Source of the DNA: Astrothelium macrocarpum
Taxonomy: Eukaryota; Ascomycota; Dothideomycetes; Trypetheliales; Trypetheliaceae
DNA length: 64,000 nucleotides
Reading direction: 5' to 3'
NCBI GenBank assembly: GCA_021030915.1
Contig: JAGEMR010000009.1
Coordinates: 434,001-498,000 of the forward strand
The translations under genes and the position numbers were made by a program. Under the pieces are notes generated by a model. The model was given only the letters and a program-made list of their open reading frames with translations, was not told the DNA's origin and searched no databases. Shown piece after piece: positions 47,133-59,400 of the stretch (positions are counted from its first letter, which is position 1; each line of letters begins with the position of its first letter).

Positions 47133-48206
47133 GGGTTGGTTGGGCTTCATTCTCTCAATGATAGTGTCCTTTATTCGCTTGAATCAACTGTCTCCATTTT
47201 TACACATACATGAAATTACGGACGGCCTTTGACTGGAATGACCGAGACGCATTTCCTCCAGGTATTCCGAACTCCGACAGCGACCAACTTTTCATAGTCA
47301 TATCTCCGTTCGCCGCCAAAAGAAACCCAACATTTCACTGCATCACCATAGAAGCACAAGAGGTCCTCACATCCACAAGCACACCTTTTTCAGTGATTTT
47401 TGCAACAATATGTCCGACCCACATAGTCAAGCGTCTTCCATCCACCGAGTCCCTCTCAGAACAAGGTTCAAAAAGACGCTCCGGCTTATCGAGGTCATTT
47501 TTATTCTTCGCCATGGTCACATACCGAAGCCGCATTTGGGGAAGAAATGGCATCAGTTACGGCACTCAAATGAGTTGCCGCGGTCTAGGCGGTAGCTGTG
47601 AACCTCCTGGTGTGGAAGAGGTTGGTTGAAGGCTCAAGCGCGAGTGCGACTCAAATGTATATAGATACGTAGCTAGATCTGTAGTGAAAGGACGTGTTAA
47701 AGTTACTGGAAGGCCGTGATATGCTGGCCCAGCTGCCAGATGTTCACAAGCCAAGATACTTGCGTAGAGGATCATTCACTTGTTCTTGACTGTGGTTTTG
47801 ACAATCTTCATCGAGACGAGACGAATCGACGTATGCGGCGGTCCTTTCTCAACGTGATAGCAATTTTACCTATGTTCGGCGCGAGGTGCGAGAGATGTGT
47901 GCTGATGTTTCTCGGCGAAGAGACAAAAATCTCTGTCAAGAAGCTGCCCTGCAGCGCCAAGTAATATGTCCTTACATCTCATTTATCCTCTCCTAGCATC
48001 CAAGCTTAGCCCAATGAAACAGGGACCTTTTTTTCTGACGCGTTAGGGCCACGACGATCGTCTTCACCCTGGTTGCCTATCCCAACTCCTGTCACTCATT
48101 TATAGACACTTCAAACTTGTTTACTACTAGACTCCTTCCTATCCGTCTGGTCAGGTCTCGTTGTCGCGTGCCGCTCCCCTGAATCGCATCATTCCTGACA
48201 TTCAAG
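47133..48206. other. Intergenic stretch, no gene recognised
   Basis: Open frames on both strands around 47,210-47,640 overlap each other and show no family signal. The rest is got1 promoter. Confidence 0.45.
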
Positions 48207-48859
48207 ATGCCGACTATGTGGTTGTCGGACACGCAGAGTACGTGGAGATGAGGAGCCACGGATATGGAAACATTAATGCTGATGGGATATATAGAGATTG
48301 GGGTGGCTTTTTGCTCTGGGGGTAGGTATGACTACAGCGATATGCTCTACATTGAAAGGGCGGAGCCTAATGCGCTTGATCAGGCGGGTTTTTCTTAATC
48401 GGAGGTGTATTACTATTCTTTGATAGAGCTATGTAAGACCTGCTGCTGATCTCAACCTTCGCATGATCGCTGATCAGTCTCCAGGCTTGCCATGGGAAAT
48501 GTACATCACCCTTGACACTCCGTTACATGGCACTGCATCTCCTAATGACATTGCATTTCTAGATTCTCTTTCTCATAGGTCTCACCATCATCATCGGTCT
48601 CCAGAAAACCGTCCGCTTCTTTGCACGGCGAGAGAAACTCAAGGGCACCGCAGCCTTCGCGGCTGGTATCGTCCTCATCCTCCTCCGCTGGCCACTCATC
48701 GGCTTTTGCGTCGAGTTATACGGCATTATGGTGCTCTTTGGAGACTTCTTAGTCACAATCGCAGGCTTCGCGGCCAACATACCAGTCATTGGACCATACA
48801 TTGCACAAGCATTGGAGAGAGTGAGTGGTGGGAGGAGAAATGCCGAGTTACCTGTATGA
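48207..48859 (+). CDS. got1: Golgi transport protein Got1
   Basis: Exons 48207-48237, 48295-48321, 48384-48432, 48485-48500 and 48563-48859 give 139 aa. The protein reads MWLSDTQKIGVAF (exons 1-2), GGVLLFFDRAM, LAMGN (a 16-nt exon), ILFLIGLTIIIGLQKTVRFF, FAAGIVLILLRWPLIGFCVE and ANIPVIGPYIAQAL. Four membrane helices and this order match the Got1/SFT2-like family. Got1 is a tetraspanning protein of ER-Golgi vesicles needed for efficient fusion at the Golgi. The introns are 57, 62, 52 and 62 nt; the first four exons are too short to appear as ORFs. The start could also be the ATG three codons in, which matches yeast better. Confidence 0.92.
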
Positions 48860-49065
48860 ATAACGGGATTTACGGAGAGAACAAAGCTGGTCAGAAGATG
48901 CTGGAACAGGTGCAACAGGGGGTAATTTTTTCATTGAGATACCCAGATATGTACAAGAGGCATGTTCATCTATCATATAATTTTGGTACTAGGCGCCATG
49001 GGCCGCTCAAGATGGAATCGAGAAGCAAAAAAAGAACTTTTGGTGTCTATTATCTCACCTTCAAC

Positions 49066-50356
49066 TCAATGAGTCCCATTGACGCCATTGGTGCTATTCT
49101 TCTTCTTTTCGCGACGAGCCCTCACGGAGGCAGCGAGATCTTCAAGTACACCTACAGTTGTATCCCAGTCTATGCAGGCGTCGGTGATGCTAACGCCTTT
49201 CTTGAGACCGGCAGGGCCTTCTGCAGGCACCTTTTGGTTGCCTTCATCGATATTGGATTCAATCATTACGCCAATGATACCGTCTTGACCTTCCCGAATT
49301 TGTTCACCAATGACTTGAGCAACCTTTGGTTGATTCTTGTGATTTTTTTGCGAATTACCTTGACTGGTCAGCAGAGGGGCTCACATCGATCCAGCACATT
49401 CAAATGACATACCATGTGAACAATCAATCATCATGATTTCCCGTTGCCCTTTTTTTGCCAGTGCCTCTCTTGTAGCCTGAACACTGTCCTTGTCAAAGTT
49501 TGTGCCTTTAGTACCGCCTCGCAAAATGACAAAGCAATGCTCATTTCCGCTCGTCTTTGTAATAGCAGCAAGGCCCTGTTTTGTAACACCCATGAAATGA
49601 TGCTTGGCTGCAGCCGCACCGATTGCATCCACCGCCACTGTCAGGCTGCCGTCCGTCCCGTTCTTGAAACCCATGGGGAACGACAGACCCGATGCGAGCT
49701 CACGGTGAAGTTGGGATTCCGTGGTACGAGCGCCAATCGCACCAAGCGAGATAAGATCTGCGAGAAACTGAGGGGAGATGGTGTCGAGCATTTCACTGGC
49801 AATGGGCATGCCCTGGGCGGTGAGGTCGCAGAATAGTTTCCGGCTCACGCGCAGTCCCTTGTTGATCTGGAAGCTTTCATCGATGTCCGGGTCATTGATT
49901 AGGCCTTTCCATCCCACTGTTGTGCGCGGTTTTTCCAAGTAGGCACGCATAATAATGCAGAGGTCCTCCTTTAATCTGTCGGCCAGCTGCTTGAGCCGTT
50001 GGCAGTATTCGACTGCGGTAGCAGGATCGTGGATGGAACACGGGCCACAAATAACGAGCAGGCGATCATCTTGCTGGGTGATGATTTTGACAGCTTCTTG
50101 ACGGCCGCGCAAGACAGTCTTGCCAGCGTCGGCGGGCGCAGGTAGCTCGGATGCCAGCAATGCAGGTGGGATCAATGGGTCGTAGCCCAGGACTGAAACG
50201 CACCATCAGTAAATATAGGTGTGGTGAATGTAGGCGAAGTCATGGAGGATTGTGGGCTGAAAGAAAAGCAATCGGAAGACTAAGCGGGCGAAATCGGTTA
50301 CCTCGCACGTCATCGCTGGAATTTCCTGTGGCGGTGGCATTGTCGAGAAGGGCCAT
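49066..50356 (-). CDS. 3-deoxy-D-arabino-heptulosonate 7-phosphate (DAHP) synthase, type I
   Basis: Minus-strand exons 50356-50302, 50192-49413 and 49358-49066 (introns 109 and 54 nt) give 375 aa, the normal length. Family motifs: VLGYDPLIPP (across intron 1), LLVICGPCSIHDP, MRAYLEKPRTTVGWKGLIND, LGAIGARTTESQLHRELASG, FVILRGGTKGTNFD, MMIDCSHGNSQKNHKNQPKV (across intron 2) and GVMIESNIDEGNQ. The enzyme condenses erythrose-4-phosphate and phosphoenolpyruvate, the first step of the shikimate pathway to aromatic amino acids. Metal-binding Cys (CGPC) and His (CSHG) are present. It belongs to the fungal Aro3/Aro4 class; I cannot tell which amino acid inhibits it. Convergent with got1. Confidence 0.95.
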
Positions 50357-51095
50357 GGCTGGGAAAAGCGATATGAAGGGCCGAACGAGGGTCAATGCTA
50401 GAGGGTAGTGGTTTGAAAAGTCGAGACAAGTTCTGTGCGGGAGACCAGGAGCCAGGCGGTGGACGAGGGTGCGACTGTCGCAGAGGGGCGGGGGCTCCTA
50501 TCGAGGAGGATGGGGGGTTGCCTCGATCTCCTTTGTGCTCGAGCAGAAAGAGAGCGCCGAATCAGGTAGGTAGGTAAGGTCAGTAAGGTAGGTAACGAGT
50601 GTCAGTTGTCTGTTGAAAGGTAACCTTAAGGCAGTCGTTGAGAGATCGCCAGTCAATGACGAACTGTCCTGCCACTGCTTTCATCTTGCAGCTGGCTGCT
50701 CCGTACCGCTCGTCTCTTCCCGTTCTCCTCTCAACGCTCCCATCTCCGCCCACTCCAAGAGCCCAGGCTCACATATGCAGCAAGTCTAATTCTATGCTTA
50801 TCTCTTCTGGAAGTGGGTCCCTGTCTCGATTCTGCCCTCAGACTGGCGGATTCTCATCAGCCCCTGCTCGTAAATAGCAGTGATGCGGCGAGCGTGAGAG
50901 CTTATACCCCCCTGAAACGGCATCGCCTGCGTTCTCCCCGCAAGCTCCTACACGCTAGCCCTTTCTTTTGTGACAGGCCTGGGCATAGAAGAATCGCAGC
51001 ACGTCTCTTGACTGAGATTTCGTTTGCTTTAATTCACTCCGACACTTCTGAACCACTTTCAGTCTCTCCTCTAACTACCTCATTACTACTACCTC
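50357..51095. other. Divergent upstream region with GGTA tandem
   Basis: Between the DAHP synthase start (minus) and the next plus-strand gene. An imperfect GGTA tandem lies at about 50,564-50,596. Pyrimidine-rich tracts near 50,690-50,760 are typical of fungal promoters. No gene is seen. Confidence 0.5.
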
Positions 51096-52028
51096 ATGAC
51101 CATGCTGGGAAAACGAGGTCATAGCGACTTTGACGACTGCTCCTTTGCCTTCCAAGAGCCTGGCAAGGTATGATGATTGTTTTCGATGCTGGTCGACTTC
51201 GAGCTAAAGGGAATGCTAATTGACATCTTGATACAGAAATTACGTCTTCAAGTCTTTAGTCAAGATGGCCCATACAATCCATCTCAGGCACTGCCCTTTC
51301 GTCTGTCTGCCTCTCCTGCTGAGGCCCACATGACCGTGACTCCTGGTGCAGATGACATGATGACGCCAGCCTCTGAGCAAGGGGAACATCAATCATCTAT
51401 GCCGACTCAACCGTTGGCCTTTCCCCGTGCATGGCGGTCCCCATCTCTATCTGCATCAGGCGATTTACCAGACCTAGAGATGGACGACGACAACGATAGT
51501 GACGTTGACATTACTGGCTCTCAACCACCTCAGTCACCTCGTCCGTGGGCTCGACCAAGCTTGCCATTGTCCCGTCCCTCGCTTCCTAGGTGCCCTCGAT
51601 ATGGTGAATGCAACCAGCTCGGTGGTCGCATTCCCACCCCCATTTACAGCACCTTCGATATGAACGCTCTAGGTGCACCCCAAGAAGGCTTGGGAATCTC
51701 AAGCAAACCCGCTCCCCTTAAGCCCATCTCCATCAATCGTCTCCGTGTTGAGAGCGATCGGCCCCTGCCGTCGCCCATCACAGAAGACCTCAACTCTCCA
51801 GCCCGAGTCACTGCGAATCAATTCTCAAGGCTTGGTATGTGCGATGATGATGACGATATGGAGATGGACGGACCTCTACCGTCACCCAGATCGCCTGGTG
51901 TCAGGGGAGGACGTGCGCGCAGTGGCGCATTTACCGAAAAGAAGCGGTTTGCAATGGGGTATCGGCATGATTGTGTCAAGTGCCAGACACGGGTACCAGG
52001 CCACTTCAGTCACTTTCTTTCGGATTAG
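51096..52028 (+). CDS. Conserved fungal acidic/Pro-rich protein with C-terminal Cys motif, unknown
   Basis: Exons 51096-51167 and 51237-52028 (69-nt intron, phase 0) give 287 aa. The start MLGKRGHSDFDDCSFAFQEP leads into KLRLQVFSQDGPYNPS. The middle is Ser/Pro-rich with an acidic patch (LEMDDDNDSDVDIT) and repeated PLPSP motifs (RPLPSPITED, GPLPSPRSPG) that look like proline-directed phosphorylation sites. The C-terminus, GYRHDCVKCQTRVPGHFSHF, has a C-x2-C pair plus two His and could bind zinc. I do not recognise a named family. The gene structure and the conserved-looking ends argue that it is real. It probably acts in the nucleus or cytosol; no signal peptide. Confidence 0.75.
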
Positions 52029-52595
52029 ATGAGAGAATGCGCTGTGATGGCATTTGTGTTTTGTTGGAACCGGGGCAAGTTTCTCTTCTCTAATAACCTT
52101 TTGGGCTTGCATATTTTACTTCACTTCTTGCAGACAACTTTGAGATGGATAGAATTGGTATGGATACGGAGTTTGGACGGACTTTTGGGTCGAGGAATAC
52201 CCTCGTCCTGCATGAACTTGGATTGCCGATAGAGAGGACTTTTACGATGGAAGAGATTTTATAGGACTTGCGTACACAATGCTACCTTCATTGCACTGTA
52301 TGCAACACTTGCTAGTAGATTAGATAGAACAAGAAGTATAAATGACATGATGTCTTGGAATTACCGAGCCCTCGATGCGAGATTGAGTGCGAATAAGCGT
52401 GTAAACAGAATACCCAAACGGTAATCCTGCAGCGGGAGCTTCCGACGGCGCACCGTGACGTTGTACAACAGTGGGGCACATATCGAATTTTTATTCTCCT
52501 CCAACCACCCTTCACACACTCCATACCAATCCTCCAATCTAAACCACAACAACCCTCAAAACCTCCAACCGAAAAAGCCTTCCATCCCACGAACC
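52029..52595. other. Intergenic stretch, no gene recognised
   Basis: 3' flank of the previous gene and C-rich promoter of the next. Nothing else is supported. Confidence 0.5.
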
Positions 52596-53681
52596 ATGGC
52601 ATCCGCATCCTCCCAACCACCCGACCCCACAACAGCCCTCCTCGACCTCACCACCACCATCCTCCACTTCCCCCTCCCAGCCTCCCCACTCGATCCGCAA
52701 TCCAGCCCCCTCCCCCACCTCTCCACAGCCGCCACCCTCCTCCGCGCGCGCACCACCCAACTCGGCCTACTCCTCCTCCCCAGCACGCCACTCTCCATCT
52801 CGGCACTGCACGGCGTGCTGCGCGCGCTCGCGGAGTCGGTTCTCCCCGCGCTGCTCGGCGCGGCGGCGGCGTGCACGGCTGCGCGCTACGGTGGCTTGTT
52901 CAGCGGGGAGGTGCGGTGGCGCGTGGGGCGGTGCGTGAGGGAGGTGGAGGGGCTGGTGGGGCGGGTGCGGGCGCGGGTTGCTGAGGGGAAGGGAGCGGAG
53001 GGGGAGGTGGAGAAGGTGAGTGAGCGGTTGGATGGGCTGGAGATTTTGGAGGCGAGGATGGGTGGGCGCGATGCGGTGGCGAGTACGGGGGTTGGGTGGG
53101 AGGCGTGTGAGGCGGTGGTGGAGGTGGCCGGGTGGGGAGTGGGTGGGCTGGTGGTGAGGAAGGTGGAGGAGTGGAGGGATTTGGTGAGGGATGCCGTGGA
53201 GGAATTAAAGGAGTGGGATGAGGAGGGGGAGCGGGGAGTTGAGGAGGATGGAGATGAGGAAGATGATGATGATGAGGGGGAGGATGTCTTTGGTGTGGAT
53301 AGGTTGCCCAAGGGGCATGAGGAGCTTCGGGCGCAATTGGGCGTGTCGTTGAAGAAGGTCAAGTTGGTGGTGACACTGTACCAAGCGATCATCAAGCGGC
53401 GTTTGAAAACGCTGCCTCCGTCGCCGGACATCGGTGTGAAACTTGTGCATCAATTGGACGAACTTGTGGCAAAGTTGAAAGTATTGCCTGACCAGATGGA
53501 TGAGATGGCGAGTGCCTTTTATGAGCTGGATGGAGAGCAAGCGCAGATGATCCTAGATGGCTTCTCCAAGGAAGCCCAAGCAGCAATCCGATTGCTTTCC
53601 AGGAATTGGGAAGACCAGCAAGACGAATTCACCGAGTGGTCAAATAAGTGGCTTGACGTATTTGACAAGACTGGACATTGA
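52596..53681 (+). CDS. Cyclin-D1-binding protein 1-like (GCIP family) protein
   Basis: A single exon of 361 aa from the ATG at 52596; the frame is open 47 codons further upstream but without an obvious conserved segment. The protein is all-helical: LLDLTTTILHFPLP, SISALHGVLRALAESVLPAL, an acidic block at about residues 210-230 (EEDGDEEDDDDEGED), then KLVVTLYQAIIKRRLKTLPP, VKLVHQLDELVAKLKVLPDQ and FTEWSNKWLDVF. This order fits CCNDBP1/GCIP-like proteins, which in animals bind D-type cyclins; the fungal role is unknown. The composition flips from C-rich (before about 52,800) to G-rich (52,900-53,270), giving a strong codon-ending switch from C to G. Confidence 0.72.
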   Translation: MASASSQPPDPTTALLDLTTTILHFPLPASPLDPQSSPLPHLSTAATLLRARTTQLGLLLLPSTPLSISALHGVLRALAESVLPALLGAAAACTAARYGGLFSGEVRWRVGRCVREVEGLVGRVRARVAEGKGAEGEVEKVSERLDGLEILEARMGGRDAVASTGVGWEACEAVVEVAGWGVGGLVVRKVEEWRDLVRDAVEELKEWDEEGERGVEEDGDEEDDDDEGEDVFGVDRLPKGHEELRAQLGVSLKKVKLVVTLYQAIIKRRLKTLPPSPDIGVKLVHQLDELVAKLKVLPDQMDEMASAFYELDGEQAQMILDGFSKEAQAAIRLLSRNWEDQQDEFTEWSNKWLDVFDKTGH

Positions 53682-53869
53682 AAAACCCTAAGGAGCTCGT
53701 GAGAACATTATCTAGGAAAACGACAGTTCGTGTTGATTCCCTGAACCGGCCAAGAAACCCTCTTTCGTCATAACAGCGTGAGGCATATACACAAGTGATA
53801 CATTCCGGTTCTATTTTTCCCGGCTGAATCCAATCTTTTGGAAACCCATCCATTTCTATTTTTTGGTCA

Positions 53870-54574
53870 TCATAAAGCGAGTAACCCTACAAAAGCGCCA
53901 AATACTCCAAGCCCGACATCTCTAGGTTCGACACCGAATCTACTTGCTGCTGCGGCCGATGTTGTTGCCACCATCATACTGGGATCTGTGACGCTAGCAG
54001 CTACACTCATTGTCAGAGTAGCATCTGCAGCCAGTCTACTTGCCGGAGACGACGATGAAGATGTAGCAGATGACGTGGTACTTGAAGAATGTGCTGAGCT
54101 GGCGGCCAGAACCGAGGAGCAGATGGCTCCAGATCGAGAAATGACATCTGGTATTGAACACGTCAGATCCGCTGCTCGAAGCTAGGATGCAAATAGGATC
54201 GAAAGGACATTGATGCGATGGGATACGTCTATCAAGCGGGACCAATCAGACTTACTTTCAAGATCAGTACCTGAGCAAGTACTTTGATCTGTTCCAAGGC
54301 ACGCCGTCACTGAATCTGTAATGACATCCTTTCCTGTTGTACATTGACATAATGTGTCGGTCGGAGAACAACCGCTCTGAGCGATGGCTGTTTGGAAGCA
54401 GCTCAGCTACACAATACGCATGATCAGTCACAGCCACGTATGATATGAAAGAAGAGCATTGCTTCTTACCGAGCAGCTAGGAAGGCCATTCGTGGATCCC
54501 GAGTCCTGGCTCTGAACAGAGCCCACTAGAATACCAAAAGCAAGAAGTGTTGGCACATAGGCCTTCATACTCAT
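53870..54574 (-). CDS. CFEM-domain protein with C-terminal hydrophobic (GPI-like) tail
   Basis: Minus-strand exons 54574-54470, 54406-54256 and 54147-53870 (introns 63 and 108 nt) give 177 aa. The signal peptide MKAYVPTLLAFGILVGSVQS precedes a CFEM domain. The eight Cys appear in order in LPSCSLSC, GCSPTDTLCQC, ACLGTDQSTC and, after intron 2, the last one in SGAICSS. The Asp between Cys3 and Cys4, used for haem binding in some CFEM proteins, is present. A Ser/Thr/Ala-rich region and a short hydrophobic C-terminus (LGVFGAFVGLLAL) fit GPI anchoring. CFEM proteins act in cell-wall structure, haem/iron uptake or host interaction. GTAAGT was chosen as the intron 2 donor because it keeps the eighth-Cys spacing; GTACTG is an alternative. 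Confidence 0.88.
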
Positions 54575-56455
54575 GTGGGTGAGGTAACGAATAATCTTGT
54601 CAATCAGGAGATGGTTATAACCTCCCCCCAACACGAACTGCCAAGCAAATGATAAAAATGGATAATTTCAAGTAAAAGAAATCAGGAACACGACAGATCA
54701 GAAAATGCAAGAGTCAAGAGCGGATTCGTAAGACCATATACGAAACCGCACCCTGCCAATCAAACCTAGCCCATGCCTCTCACTTCCCACCCATCTATCG
54801 TTTGGCATCTATACTCCGAGCAGCCGAAAGGAACCCTAAGACAGACCAAACTTTGGATACGAACCCTCTTAAAACTGTGATAGGGGTGCACCAATCGAAC
54901 TGGATGTGCAGACACCCTCAAGACTCATAACCGGCGTTTCTGTATCTGCAAGCTCCATCCCAAGTTGTACTATCTCTATACATAATCAAACCTACCACTG
55001 GAGTGTAGTTAGGGTTGCGCAAAAAGGTGTGGAGGGGTTTTAAGAGAGGGGAGTCCCAAACGTCGCATAGAAGTTCTGCATCGAACGCTTCCACCACAGC
55101 CACGCTCTCCCGGATGAACTCGGCACAATATTTGCGACAAATTATCATCCCGCCAGCCAATCGGCGCAGACAGCACATGTGCGTTTGGTCTGGCCATGCA
55201 TGGGAATTAAGCTTCTTTCTGGCCGTTTGGGTGTGGGTGGGCAGGCGGCGCGCGTGCTGAGGAATGAGCTTTCTTTCGGTGACGGAACGGTTTTGGAAAA
55301 CACGATGTGAGGCGTAGGCCGCGACGGCCACGCGCGATCGACGACCGGGGTCCCATACTGTGTTGACGTCGAAAAGTCTGGGCACACGCAGGTACGGGAT
55401 GGATGCGTGATGGAGGGAATCATTCCAATAGGCTGCAATCCGTCATTCACGATTTGCTACGTTTCAGTGGTGTTGAGGCTAGTTGATTTGCCGGGGTGAG
55501 GAAGGATGGGAATTTGGATAGCGAAACTTATTTCCCAAAGAAGGATGAAGGTGGTAGAAACATCGCAAGGTTGGACCCTATTTCGCCAACCTAACTTTAC
55601 GGATGGAAATCGACGATAGACGAGAGTGAGGAAATTGAGATTCGCGATCATTGGACTGCTCGGAAATGCAGGGTACTGGCAACTCCCACTAATTCCCGCC
55701 TCGCGCCCATGCCGGCAAGACATCATCGCATTTCTTGCGAACGAAAGAAATAACATGTATTTTTCCGAGGGATTCGGCAAGCACTTTGTCCGTCTCCACA
55801 CAGCTGCCTCAGGCTTGATGGAGCGCTTGTGCGAACGTTCAGTGTGTGCGTAATAGTCCCTACACTGAACGCGTGCATTTGGTTTCATATGTGCGGCCAA
55901 GGGACCACGCTGCGTTCCAAACATCCTCTTTGCTAGCAAAATCCGTTACAGCCCGGTCAGACGCTATCCAGGATCGGCCTGCGACTCTCTCTCTGCGGAA
56001 TTGCTCCACAGTAAGCGAACTAATCTTTGTTTCCAAATGTGCAAAGATGGCTTGAGAGTCCTCCAAATGGCACAAAGTCTATAGAAATACTATTGTTGCG
56101 TCTCCGAATGCTGTCGAGGCGCCCATGACGGTTCTCCAAATACATACATAGGCGTCTGAATGGTGTGACTAGAAAGTCCAATAGCACAGGCATTGCGAAG
56201 ACATTACACTCTATCAAGTGTATTGCGCAGCCCCTACCAGAGACACAACCTTGCCTAAGCCTGTGATTTTACTATGATCAACTGCACAACAACGTTGTCT
56301 TAGCGCAATAAACTCGAGACAATGTTGCGCTTTGCTATAGAAACTCTTTTGTACAAAATTGCAACGTAGGAGTTAGACATTACGGACTCGTAAGCTCAGC
56401 CTCAAAACTCCCATCTAAACTCTCATCTGTCTCTTCAACGTTCAGTCAAATTATA
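54575..56455. other. 1.9-kb region without a recognised gene
   Basis: Promoter of the CFEM gene, then sequence with short open frames on both strands (longest 160 codons, minus, 55,457-55,939) that show no family signal. No RNA gene or repeat is identified. Confidence 0.45.
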
Positions 56456-59400
56456 TTACAACTGCAAAATCAAGAAGGTTAGTAAAGCCAGAATCGTCCA
56501 TATCAGTAAAGTTCGTGCCCTCGTCAACGGACCAGCAAGCGACTTGGAGCCGTTGGCCACTCTTGTCGTGCGCAAACCAGTAGTCGTTCCAGCCGTGCTT
56601 GGGGTCTGAGGTATGACATATCCCTGTTGGCTACTTGTAACGTCGTTGGCATCTTTGGTTTGCGACGCCTCTGCAGCCATGGCTGATGCTAAGTTGGTGA
56701 AAGGGATTGTTGTTGTATGTGCCCGATGTCCAACAACCAGACCATAAGGCATCGCGATCAGAGTATTACCATCTAATGTTGTTGGCATCGTATCACGTAA
56801 GGTAAAGCTTCGTTCTCCTAAGAGAACCACGTCCGACTTGTCCAGTGCTGTAGTCATCTCGAGACCTGTGAAAGTCCTTGTCCCAATGGTGAGCAGAAAC
56901 TCAGGATCCCCAGTAGTTGGACGTGAGGCTACTCCTTGCCCTCTCCCCTTCCCTACATCTGCCATCGCCTCTGCGCTGATCTCTGCTGACTTGGGCTCAA
57001 GGTCTGGGAGTGCTGTGACAATCTCGTCATCTGATGTGGTGATAACAGCGGAGACCTCTGCTATTGTAGCTGTATCGGCAAAGGCATACGTCATGGTATG
57101 GCCATTGAGCGCAACAGATCCGCGGTCCCATTTAATTGTCTGTCCAACGATAATGACGCTGGATCCGGGAACGAGACTGTGAGTGCCAACAACGAGATTT
57201 CCAGCGGAATCGAGTGAAAAAGGGTACAAGGTCGACTCAATAGCAGAGTCAAGTGCAGGCAAGGCCTTTGGTTGAGTATCACTGTCTGCGTGTGAGTTAC
57301 TGGAACTGGACCCACCATCAGGCAGTCCTGAACCCTTAATAAAAGCCGGATCTCCACTGAGCATCAAATACGCGACACTTGACATCAAGGGATCTGCTAA
57401 GTTCGTGTCCAATTTCTGAGCATGGCCGTCGGCGGTAGAACCTGCTGCAGCTCGATCTGCTTCTCCGGTGCTGAGATGAAGCAGTGATGCGATGTTAGCA
57501 CCGGGATCACTAAGGTCAGAAGATGGTGTCCAAGTGTCTGGCTTTAGACGAGATCTTCGTGGACCAGAAGAAAGCGAAGCTGCATCCTCTGTCTTTGGAC
57601 CCGAAAGGTATGACAGAATCTGATGGATAGGAGATGGTTCCTCGTAGTATGAGTTTGACTCGTGGGAGGGCCAAGGAACATCGATAATAGAAGGATCCTT
57701 GGGAAGTGAGAGACCATGTGGAGATGAAGGGTCGTTGGGAGATGATGGGTCATTGGGAATTGATGGGACATCTGGAGGCAATGGATCATTCGGAGACGAT
57801 GGGATATTTGGACGTGATGGATCATTTGGCAATGACGGAATGCGAGGAGGAGATGGCTCGTTTGACGTGATCGGGTGACCAGCCGTTTGAATTGGTCTGG
57901 AATGTGACGGCACAATCCCAGGAGCTGGTAGAGAAGATGTTTGGAATGGATCGGGACGAGGGGTCAGAGTTTCAGAACTCAGCAAGACAGAGGCTGACGT
58001 AGGAGCTGTAGCAATTATTTGCTGTGTGAGGGCATATGGTGGGTCAGGAAGTGCTCCCGCGTCGAATTGACAACTCAACCAGCGCGGGTCTTTCCCAATC
58101 AACTCGCTTGGATAAGACTAGCAATTTTTTAGATCAAGCTCTCAGTGTATGTTTCAATACATTTAGAGAAACTCACTATTGCTGGCACATAATTATTATC
58201 TGTAATTGTTGCGCAAAATGGCCAACCAGAATACTCAGCGCAGCTGACTTGACCGTTCCAAGCGGCGACCTAAGTTCCAAAAATTCAGCAAACCCTCTTT
58301 CGTACAACAACGAAGTTTTCTGAAGAATCCAAAACTATTCTGGTGAGAAGACGTTTGACCTACAGGGACTGGGTTTGGGTAGAGATCTGCAAAGTTCATC
58401 GAATAAGGAGTCATAGATTGTGAGAGCGCATCAAGACCGGAATACCAGACACTACGGATACTACAAATTTTGTTATTAATATGTCGCATCCATGGTGATA
58501 TGTCTATTCTGCATAATGCATTTCTGCGAGCTTATACATATACCTTACACCAATCGCCATTTTGGCATGTTATTAGTTGTAAATAACGGATTGGAACTGA
58601 CCTTGAAACTTGTGATGACGGCAGCGCAAGAATACCGGCCGAAATTCGAGGCCCACACTGACCGTCATTGCCTGCACCATCGTAGCCAGTTGCAGAGTAT
58701 GCAGGGTACGAAATATAAGCTGTTCCTGATGTGAAAGTTGTCCCGAAAGCGGTAGCTTTCACAACAGCAGTATCCTTCATTGTGGCAGTAAAGTCTGTTC
58801 CAGTTTAGTGGCCTCATTTTCTATCCGTCTTGGAACCCTAGACTCACAATCGCCGCAGAAATTACCACTCATTGTCACTGGAAAGTAAATCAGTTTGACA
58901 GGCCCGATACTCAGATAGCAGTCGTTACAGTGGTCAGTTCCTGCTCTTGCGACTGAACAAGGAGGTGGATAACCGATAGTTCCCGGATGCGTTGGCATGC
59001 TCGACAAAAAGTTGCACTCCGTTTCTCCAATCGCACACGTGGGCGGTAGAAGGCCTGGATACAGTGGAGAACAAGGTGCCGTGTATGCCCAGAATGAGGT
59101 TGGAGTGATGGTATTTATAAGAGTATAGTTGATTGGTGCTGTTGCTCTTACGAAATTGGCGTCGATCGTTGATCCGCTTACAATGGACGTGGTATAATAT
59201 GGTGAGGCTGTCGCGCTCGCTCTTGGCCAGCCGTCGCAGAGTGTATAAGTATCATATATAGTCGTCGTCTCGATCCCGGACAGGATCGATAGGTATGAGG
59301 TGTCCCCAAAACAGTTAGTAATCATAGTCTTCGAACTGTATTCATCCCACTCCTTCCAACAGCTCAAGGCTAATTCCAATTCAGTATTGTTCGTCAGAGA

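Noticed and set aside
47210..47629. Frames on both strands (139 codons plus, 72 codons minus)
   Set aside because: They overlap each other, have no recognisable family and no convincing splice partners.
48463..49407. 314-codon plus-strand frame
   Set aside because: It overlaps got1 exons in another frame and is antisense to DAHP synthase; both real genes have clear family motifs.
55457..55939. 160-codon minus-strand frame
   Set aside because: No family signal, signal peptide or joinable exon; consistent with chance.
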